In this document: positions 44,468 through 49,993 of the stretch, piece by piece
Position numbering within the stretch: the stretch's first letter is position 1
Layout: each line of letters begins with the position of its first letter
Source: Pseudoalteromonas sp. A601
GTDB taxonomy: Bacteria > Pseudomonadota > Gammaproteobacteria > Enterobacterales > Alteromonadaceae
Reading direction: 5' to 3'
Length of the DNA stretch: 49,993 nt
Assembly: GCF_002165575.1 (NCBI RefSeq)
Contig: NZ_MXQF01000034.1
Location: forward strand, 1 to 49,993
The notes under the pieces: generated by a model
The model's database searches: none
Seen by the model: only the letters and a program-made list of their open reading frames with translations
What the model was told of the DNA's origin: nothing
Program-made: the position numbers and the translations under genes

Positions 44468-46621
44468 CTACTTTCCTTGATTAAAAATCATTACTACTGC
44501 AGCTCCCTGAAAAGACTCCGGTAGCTCTAAATCCTCAGGCTCACATATTTGAAGCCTTCCCCCAATACTTTCCATCACTTTATCTGAATAATAAAGACCG
44601 ACTCCCATCCCTCCGGGTCGAGAAGTTTTAAAAGGTTGAATCGCTTCTTCAGGTGTAAGACTAAAGCCTGGTCCATTATCCATAACAACAATCGCAGGCC
44701 CTTCTTTAAACCAATTAGGTAAACTATCAATTCTTATTGCTGGAATATAGTTTTGACCTTCTTTTTCTGCCTTTAAACTAGTCCAATGAATAGCATTATC
44801 GATAAGGTTTGTAAGGGTGGCCTGCAATAGTCCAAATGGCGCTGTTACTTCAAATGAATCAGACTCCTCACTATTGATAGGGCAAGAAACTGTCACTTTA
44901 TGGTGCTCAAAACGATGAGTATTTAAGTTTATAATTTTTTGAGTTAAAGCCTTGATATTAAATGTTTTTTGCTCGTTTCTTCTCAATAAAGGAGCAAAAC
45001 CTTCTAATAATTCAGCTAAATGTTCGGCACGTTTTAATAGCGTAGCGTGATCATCAGACTGGCGTATAGAGGTGTTAAGATCATCAACTCCACGCTCAAC
45101 CTCATGGAAAATTACGGCTAGGTTTATTCCAGCGATACCTGAGCTGAGTGTTACTTCGCGCATTTGTAGATAATCAGATTCAATTTGCCTGACTTTACTA
45201 CCAATTTCATCTTCAAGATTATGTTTTTTTAGAGTATTTTTAATATCAATGATACTTTCAGCAAATCTAGTCGTAGCAGGTGAAGCATCTTTCACGTTAC
45301 CTTTTAAATAGAGATCAAGTGCTTCGCGGTCTTTCCTATGTTTTAACTGAAAGTCTTCTACTATGCTTGCAATTATCCATCTAAAGCGTTTGTATGTGTC
45401 ATTTTCATCAAACCCTTCTCTATTAGTTTTCTCTTTTAAACCTTCACTTAACTCTAAATCCAAGTCAACACCACCAATGACCATACCCGTATCAATTTTC
45501 TGACCAGGCATATTTATCCTTCCAGCATTAAGCCCAAGCCAATCATCTTTGCCTTCCCCATAATTGAAGACTCTGATGCCGTCTCTATAAACACGAACTC
45601 CAGATTGTTCTTTCAAATAATCTTTAATCAATTGAGGCGAGCCAACAGCAGCCAAAATAGCAGGAGTTTTCATAAAAATATAAAAAGTTCCAGATATTGG
45701 ACCTATCTTTTGTATATCTTCAGGATTTAATAGTAATGACTCACGAATCACCTTATCTCTAGCTAATTCTTCTTCTTTAGTAGGTGCTAAAAGCTCCAAT
45801 CGAGAATCATCATCATTTTTGCTTGAGGAAGCTAGCTCTTTAAATGTTTGGGGAGGGTTGAACTTGTAGCTTGAAGAAAAATTTCCTGACTCATCGATAG
45901 TAAAATCGTATGTCCAAAGTGCTTTATCTAGTATATCTTTGGCTTCTAGCAGATCCGCTATGTCTTTTTCTCTTCCTGGAACCGACAAATTTACATTAAA
46001 ATCAGATACAGTTTTAAACGGTGAAATTAGGCTTGTTAGAAGGCGTTTTAATCTTCTTAAATCACCGCGCGTCCAATGAATATTATTTAACTCACTAATT
46101 TCGATACGAGTACCAGTCTCTGTTACAAAATATTCGGGTTCATCCAGCGGAGTAATAGTGACTCTTGTATCTTCAATATATTCAGCCTTACTTATTAAAC
46201 TAGGCCAATCTATTTGAATCTTATACTCAACTGAGTTTTTGGAGCGAGTGTTAATCGTCAACTTTTTTCCAAGCTTATGAACAGCAAGGCGACCGACACC
46301 TTTTTCACCAAGAGGAAGACGATTTAATTCTGGAGTTCTAACTTTATTATTGTTTCTTTTGCTATTAGTGCCTACCTCCATCCATTTGTTTAAAATATCA
46401 TCCTTTGTCATACCGAAACCTTTGTGGTCCCAGATTACAATGTTCGGTGATTTCACTTCTAAATTAAGCGTAACATCAACACTTAAGGCATTAGCATCAT
46501 AAGAGTTTTTTACAAGCTCAAATACAGCTAACCTATCATCCCCAATTAGCTCATCACCAAGTAGTTTTAACAAATGAGCGTTAGCTCTGAATGGCTTTAT
46601 AATAGGTTTATTCGTATCCAT
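44468..46621 (-). CDS. Histidine kinase with additional N-terminal HSP90/MutL-like GHKL ATPase domain
   Basis: A 717-residue soluble protein with two GHKL modules. N-terminal (~1-200): ELVKNSYDANA (N box), WDHKGFGMTKDD (G1) and GEKGVGRLAVHKLGKKL (G2), as in HSP90, MutL and MORC. Middle (~200-470): helical, unassigned. C-terminal: an H-box with His506 in VIFHEVERGVDDL, then a kinase ATPase with NLIDNAIHW, VMDNGPGFS and GGMGVGLYYSDKV. No membrane segment. The start has AGGAG 9 nt upstream. It follows the GIY-YIG gene by 38 nt and is coupled to the response regulator by a 1-nt gap. It may sense DNA state or infection and phosphorylate that regulator; this is inference. Confidence 0.8.
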   Translation of the reverse strand: MDTNKPIIKPFRANAHLLKLLGDELIGDDRLAVFELVKNSYDANALSVDVTLNLEVKSPNIVIWDHKGFGMTKDDILNKWMEVGTNSKRNNNKVRTPELNRLPLGEKGVGRLAVHKLGKKLTINTRSKNSVEYKIQIDWPSLISKAEYIEDTRVTITPLDEPEYFVTETGTRIEISELNNIHWTRGDLRRLKRLLTSLISPFKTVSDFNVNLSVPGREKDIADLLEAKDILDKALWTYDFTIDESGNFSSSYKFNPPQTFKELASSSKNDDDSRLELLAPTKEEELARDKVIRESLLLNPEDIQKIGPISGTFYIFMKTPAILAAVGSPQLIKDYLKEQSGVRVYRDGIRVFNYGEGKDDWLGLNAGRINMPGQKIDTGMVIGGVDLDLELSEGLKEKTNREGFDENDTYKRFRWIIASIVEDFQLKHRKDREALDLYLKGNVKDASPATTRFAESIIDIKNTLKKHNLEDEIGSKVRQIESDYLQMREVTLSSGIAGINLAVIFHEVERGVDDLNTSIRQSDDHATLLKRAEHLAELLEGFAPLLRRNEQKTFNIKALTQKIINLNTHRFEHHKVTVSCPINSEESDSFEVTAPFGLLQATLTNLIDNAIHWTSLKAEKEGQNYIPAIRIDSLPNWFKEGPAIVVMDNGPGFSLTPEEAIQPFKTSRPGGMGVGLYYSDKVMESIGGRLQICEPEDLELPESFQGAAVVMIFNQGK

Positions 46622-46659
46622 ATTAGATTACTCCTAGTTGTTTGAGTTATATTTTTATC

Positions 46660-47235
46660 TCAAACTTTTCTATATTTTCTTTTATTACCTAATCTATAAC
46701 TTTCCAGTGAGCCTTCTTTCATTAGAAGCCCTAAAACACTATATGTTAGATAATCTTGCTGCTTGCCCTCATTATCTGACTGAAAGCCTAAGTAATGAGC
46801 ACAATCTGAGTTTGTTATTCCATCAGGGTTTTCTTCTGATAATAAAGAAATTGAATCTTTAAGTAACTTTAAACCTAGTTGAGCTTTTTCTAATGCACCA
46901 CTTGGCACAGTTATTTCATTATCTACCTTTCGTTTAATCGACTTTGGTATAACACTGTTATATAAAGATCCACCAGTATCAATGGTTCCAAAGCTTGAAA
47001 TTAATTCGAGCTCAATTTGGAAAGCCTGATCTTCAGTCAATTGCTCTACTATTTTAGCTACAATCGGAGAATAGCCTGAATCTAAAATTTCTTGAATAAA
47101 CTTACCTTTTCTAGTTTTATCAATTTTCTTAAGATGATCTGTCGCTCGACTGCCTGTACCTTTTCCAATATAAAAAACCTTTGCAGGCTTTGTTCTTGGA
47201 TCTTTTAACGAATATACATAATAGGTATTCGACAT
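46660..47235 (-). CDS. GIY-YIG endonuclease with C-terminal winged-helix-like region
   Basis: A 191-residue protein. The GIY-YIG core is at the N terminus: YYVYSLKDP (residues 5-13), VFYIGKGTGSRATDHL (YIG at 22-24, catalytic Arg in the next turn), metal-binding Glu in QIELELISSFG (~75) and LYNSV (~92). This matches the LEM-3-like branch. The C-terminal ~75 residues (SDCAHYLGF, YSVLGLLMKEGSLESYRL, KRKYRKV) look like a winged helix and may read DNA. GIY-YIG enzymes include restriction enzymes Eco29kI and Hpy188I. It is the first gene of the three-gene operon; GGAAG lies 5 nt before the ATG. Likely the restriction partner of the methyltransferase. Confidence 0.8.
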   Translation of the reverse strand: MSNTYYVYSLKDPRTKPAKVFYIGKGTGSRATDHLKKIDKTRKGKFIQEILDSGYSPIVAKIVEQLTEDQAFQIELELISSFGTIDTGGSLYNSVIPKSIKRKVDNEITVPSGALEKAQLGLKLLKDSISLLSEENPDGITNSDCAHYLGFQSDNEGKQQDYLTYSVLGLLMKEGSLESYRLGNKRKYRKV

Positions 47236-47340
47236 ACAGCTTCCATATATTTAAGTTACTTATTGTTAAGTTTTGGAGTAACACTTCTTTAAATGAATCT
47301 GCTTACATTCATAAACACCAATCTACCAATACACTCCAAC

Positions 47341-47552
47341 TCCCCGTGATCACACCCGAAAGTTATAAATTGGTGAGTAATCACTTGCGTGGATGCAAGT
47401 TAAGCCGTGACTTCGCCATGGATGGCGAATACACGGCGCTTACGTTCACATCAATTTTTAACTTGAGGACACAGTGTGATCCTCGGGTGCGCCGAGAGAG
47501 TCCAAAGAGAGGTCGGCGGCAGCCTCTCTTTGGTTGCCATCGCCAACGCGAT
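47341..47552 (-). repeat. Right inverted repeat of the defence-like cassette (multi-hairpin element)
   Basis: 212 bp, in inverted orientation to 41217-41429. Read on the minus strand it has the same hairpins with changed but still pairing arms: ATCGC/GCGAT (left copy GTCGC/GCGAC), CCAAAGAGAGG/CCTCTCTTTGG, CTCGG/CCGAG, GCCGTG/CACGGC with inner CGCCA/TGGCG, and ACTTGC/GCAAGT. The enclosing GATCACAC/GTGTGATC stem and the TCACGGGGA end are unchanged. The 105-bp space between it and the GIY-YIG start holds only an ATGAAT/ATTCAT dyad (about 47292-47310), possibly an operator. Confidence 0.85.
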
Positions 47553-47603
47553 AAAACCTCGAATAGAGGTTGTTAAATCCCTTTTCCCAAAACCATGTAA
47601 AAA

Positions 47604-47627
47604 ATCACGGCTAAAGCCTGTTCCCAC
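47604..47627. repeat. Short copy of a composite-repeat module
   Basis: 24 nt identical to 28550-28573, containing CACGGCTAAAGCC, the antisense form of the palindromic module seen in copies A, D and E. It lies between the right inverted repeat and the HNH gene; the rest of this gap has no recognisable feature. Confidence 0.6.
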
Positions 47628-47709
47628 CAAAACCAATAAATTACATTGACGCGCTAAAGCACGACCTACAATTTAAACGCTGCGCTTTTCGCGCGAGCAA
47701 ACTTCATGC

Positions 47710-48807
47710 TTACGCGTCATACCTCGGCTTACCTTCCGCCACTAAACTAAGCTCTGTATCTCTATTAAGATATAAACCCACACCAGCAGCTTGTTCAAAG
47801 CTGTCTTTCGCTAACCACAACTTAGCACTGTTCGCCTGCGCCACCTGATACGCCCAATCACTTACCGAACGTGATTTATCTGCATCACAATTAAAATAAT
47901 CACTGAGTTCACGGGTTATATGCTGGCTATTCAAAACAAGGTTTTGTTCTTGCCAGCGTTCGCGGTGCAACTGCGCCGCTAAAAAGTCGCGTTTGCTGTT
48001 ATTACACGTACTGTGCGCCGCCACAAAGTTGTGGCCTAAATCGTTTGCATAGCGAGCAAACGGAATAAAATGGTCAACCTCGGTTTTATTGTTCAACGGC
48101 TTTTGGCAATAAAAGCAATTACCGTGTTGCAGCTCAATTAGCACAGGTTTGGCTTTACTCAGCGCGTTACGGTCAAAGCCGAATAAAAAGTCGTGCAGTT
48201 GGCTTTGTGGGCCAATTAACTTTTGGTTATGTTTAATACTTTGAATTTTTTGTAGCCACGCATTTTTGGCTAAGTACACCACCAAATCATAAAAGCGCCG
48301 AAAACAGCTAGCAATGCCCGCATTGAGGGTAATGTATTTAGTGCTATTGGTATGCGGATATAAAAAGCATTCGGCTTGTTTTGCTAATATTTGTAAGCGC
48401 CACAATGGGCCAGTTTTGAGTGTGGCTAATGCCGCGTTAAAGGTGGGCTTATAAAACGCGCTTTGTTTTAATGCGCGTAAATTACGAATGTTGTTTTGTT
48501 GGCACTCATACAACACCGAAATCACTTTAGATTGCGCGCCAGAGTTTTGCTTAAGTAAAGCACTTTCGCCCGTTTGCTCTGAGGCAAACGGCACCGCATG
48601 ATGCCAATATAAAACAATGAGTTTATCGGCCAAGGTGGCTAAATCTATTTGCAGCTCTGCTTGGTCTGATATCAGCGGTTGTTCAACACATACATCAGCC
48701 AATGCATGCAACAACGCAAACTTGTACGTTGCACTAAAATCGCCTTCCACCAGCATACGCTGAATGTAGGCGATAAAGTCGAGTTGCTGCTGCATTGCAC
48801 CAATCAT
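47710..48807 (-). CDS. HNH endonuclease-domain protein
   Basis: A 365-residue protein. The C-terminal third holds the HNH nuclease: CFYCQKPL (first Cys pair), EVDHFIPFARY (general-base His), NFVAAHSTCNNSKRD (Asn and second zinc/metal side), near residues 230-280. The N-terminal ~225 residues are helical; the start of this part (YKFALLHALADVCVE) resembles other HNH proteins of accessory islands, but I do not recognise a named domain. It overlaps the methyltransferase gene upstream by 4 nt (ATGA), so the two are co-translated. Base composition is less AT-rich than the GIY-YIG cassette next to it, suggesting a separate origin. Confidence 0.82.
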   Translation of the reverse strand: MIGAMQQQLDFIAYIQRMLVEGDFSATYKFALLHALADVCVEQPLISDQAELQIDLATLADKLIVLYWHHAVPFASEQTGESALLKQNSGAQSKVISVLYECQQNNIRNLRALKQSAFYKPTFNAALATLKTGPLWRLQILAKQAECFLYPHTNSTKYITLNAGIASCFRRFYDLVVYLAKNAWLQKIQSIKHNQKLIGPQSQLHDFLFGFDRNALSKAKPVLIELQHGNCFYCQKPLNNKTEVDHFIPFARYANDLGHNFVAAHSTCNNSKRDFLAAQLHRERWQEQNLVLNSQHITRELSDYFNCDADKSRSVSDWAYQVAQANSAKLWLAKDSFEQAAGVGLYLNRDTELSLVAEGKPRYDA

Positions 48808-49403
48808 AAAACGGGCACTGCTTTAATTAACGCATTGAGCCACACTTCGCTTTCACGACCAGGGCGCTGATCAACACTTTGCCATTGTTTTATTATTTTA
48901 AGCTCAGTGTGATGGGTAATAAGCGAGGTTAAGCCCTCTTCATTTAAATCAGTAAATTCACGGCCATTATGTTCCCGCTCAGTGTCGCCGTATTTAAACG
49001 ACACATACAAAACACCATTTGGTTTAAGCGCGTGTTGCAGGTTTAAAAATACCTGCGGAAGTTCGTTTTTTGGTACGTGTAATAAGCTGGCACAACACCA
49101 AATACCATCGTATTGGTTGCTGCAATCAAGCTGCTGAAAGGTTTTAACTTCAACAGGTTGTTTCAAGTAATCACTTGCCAACTTTGCAAGTTCTGCGCTT
49201 GCATCAAACGCGCTAACAGTAAAACCTTGCTGTTTAAAATACGCCGCGTCGCGGGCTGAACCACAGCCAGCATCTATAATATGACCATGTTTAGGAATTA
49301 GCGGTAAAAACTCCGCGTAAAGCGCCGACATATCAACATGAAGCGTTGAGTCGCTAAAGCTTTGTGCGTTTTGGTTGTAGTAACTGAGTGTTTTATTAGG
49401 CAC
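48804..49403 (-). CDS. Class I SAM-dependent methyltransferase
   Basis: A 199-residue protein from a GTG start with GGAG upstream. Motif I is IIDAGCGSARDAAYF, post-I Asp in VSAFDASAELAKLA, then CSNQYDGIWCCASLLHV and LKPNGVLYVSFKYGD. No DNA-methyltransferase catalytic motif (NPPY, PPCQ) is present, so it is probably a small-molecule, protein or RNA methyltransferase. It is coupled to the HNH gene by a 4-nt overlap. The pair is bounded by composite repeats on both sides. The target is unknown. Confidence 0.82.
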   Translation of the reverse strand: MPNKTLSYYNQNAQSFSDSTLHVDMSALYAEFLPLIPKHGHIIDAGCGSARDAAYFKQQGFTVSAFDASAELAKLASDYLKQPVEVKTFQQLDCSNQYDGIWCCASLLHVPKNELPQVFLNLQHALKPNGVLYVSFKYGDTEREHNGREFTDLNEEGLTSLITHHTELKIIKQWQSVDQRPGRESEVWLNALIKAVPVL

Positions 49404-49574
49404 TAATTCTACCGCTCCTTGGTTAATTAATAATACTTAACTACTAGCTTGTTAAGCGTTGATTAAGTTTAACCCTAACCTAACATGAAAATGTATTAAA
49501 AATATAGAGATATTCGATAAGCACCAAAGACATAGACTATTTGCAGTACAAATTAAGAATTTAGTCTGGGTGAT

Positions 49575-49993
49575 ATTTAGGCACTAGGTTCTAGGGAAGT
49601 GACTAGGTGCTAGGGTTTGCACGCAGCCCGCTGCTCGTAGCCCGTCAGTTTGTCTGCTCATTTACCCTCATTCACTTCTCTTTGTGCAAAATGATCTTTT
49701 AGTGATTTATTCACCACAGAGGTTAAGAGACGCTGCGCTGATAAGGAAAAATATGAAAACTAGGTTCTAGGGAAGTGACTAGGAGCTAGACGTGTTCGAA
49801 GCTAGCAGCCCGTCGCCCACTGTTACCGCACGAAGCCATAACTTTTCTTCTCTGTGTAGCGAAGCGTTTCGGTGCCCTCGGTGGTAAAATAGGCTTTAAA
49901 ACAATCACGGCTAAAGCCGTTTCCTACGTGGAATATTAAGCCAGCAGCTCGAACCCCGCAGCTTTTGTCTTCTCATTTACTCTCATTGTCTTC
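49575..49993. repeat. Composite intergenic repeat, copy E (inverted, runs past window edge)
   Basis: Reverse orientation relative to copies A-D. Two CTAG clusters (49583-49613 and 49760-49789) each hold four CTAG sites with nearly the same spacing. They alternate with CATTTACCCTCATT, CTTCTCTTTGTGC, CTCGGTGGTAAAAT and AATCACGGCTAAAGCCGTTT modules. About one and a half units are visible. The 170 bp before it (49404-49574) are AT-rich with one CTTAAC/GTTAAG dyad. Confidence 0.78.

Noticed and set aside
41217..47552. Integron attC sites or a retron around the cassette
   Set aside because: No integrase or reverse transcriptase gene is present, and the repeats lack the attC core (GTTRRRY) layout; two copies are inverted, not direct.
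48804..49403. DNA methyltransferase forming a restriction pair with the HNH gene
   Set aside because: No DNA-methyltransferase catalytic motif is visible, so a classical restriction pair is not supported.

Overview
The window looks like a chromosomal segment of a marine gammaproteobacterium of the Alteromonadales, most likely Pseudoalteromonas or a close relative. This rests on the AT-rich base composition, the chitinase / lytic monooxygenase cluster, the TonB receptors, azurin, and the general flavour of the proteins. It is an inference from protein recognition, not a database result.

Left part (1-28100) is mostly core-like. It starts with the 5' part of a HUH (Y1) transposase running off the left edge and a lone DUF2235 hydrolase. 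Next is a three-gene chitin operon on the minus strand: a GH18 chitinase, an AA10 lytic monooxygenase and a Serratia ChiA-type GH18, carrying six CBM5/12 chitin-binding modules between them and closed by a clear terminator. Then come the ribosome-rescue gene arfA, an azurin behind a promoter that contains a good Fur-box match, a large TonB receptor, a UPF0149 protein, and a signalling trio (histidine kinase, HDOD protein with a dead receiver, response regulator with a degenerate HD-GYP domain). These are followed by ferrochelatase (hemH), the second rescue factor arfB, a small secreted protein, a 1348-residue SNF2 ATPase, and a minus-strand group (PhyH-like oxygenase, uracil-DNA-glycosylase-like protein, VOC protein, YddG-like exporter).

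Right part (28100-49993) is accessory. Modules are separated by copies of the same composite, hairpin-rich and CTAG-rich intergenic repeat. The modules are: (i) an hmu-like operon (TonB receptor, exported and membrane-anchored CobN-like chelatase, ExbB/TolQ-like channel, DUF2149 protein), probably for tetrapyrrole/haem capture and periplasmic demetallation; (ii) a SEC-C protein; (iii) a HipBA toxin-antitoxin pair with five operator-like 9-mers upstream, three of them exactly 50 bp apart; (iv) a NERD nuclease-like protein; (v) a UDG-fold protein; (vi) a putative restriction-modification cassette; (vii) an HNH protein overlapping a small SAM methyltransferase.

The most interesting object is the cassette at 41217-47552. 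A C5-cytosine DNA methyltransferase converges with a three-gene operon encoding a GIY-YIG nuclease, a histidine kinase that carries an extra N-terminal HSP90/MutL-like GHKL ATPase domain, and a response regulator with a long uncharacterised C-terminal region. The whole unit is enclosed by two ~213-bp inverted repeats. Each repeat folds into the same set of hairpins, and the differences between copies fall largely in the stems and are compensatory. A truncated third copy lies at 40409. This looks like a mobile restriction-type defence unit under, or acting through, a phosphorelay. I do not know of a characterised system with this composition.
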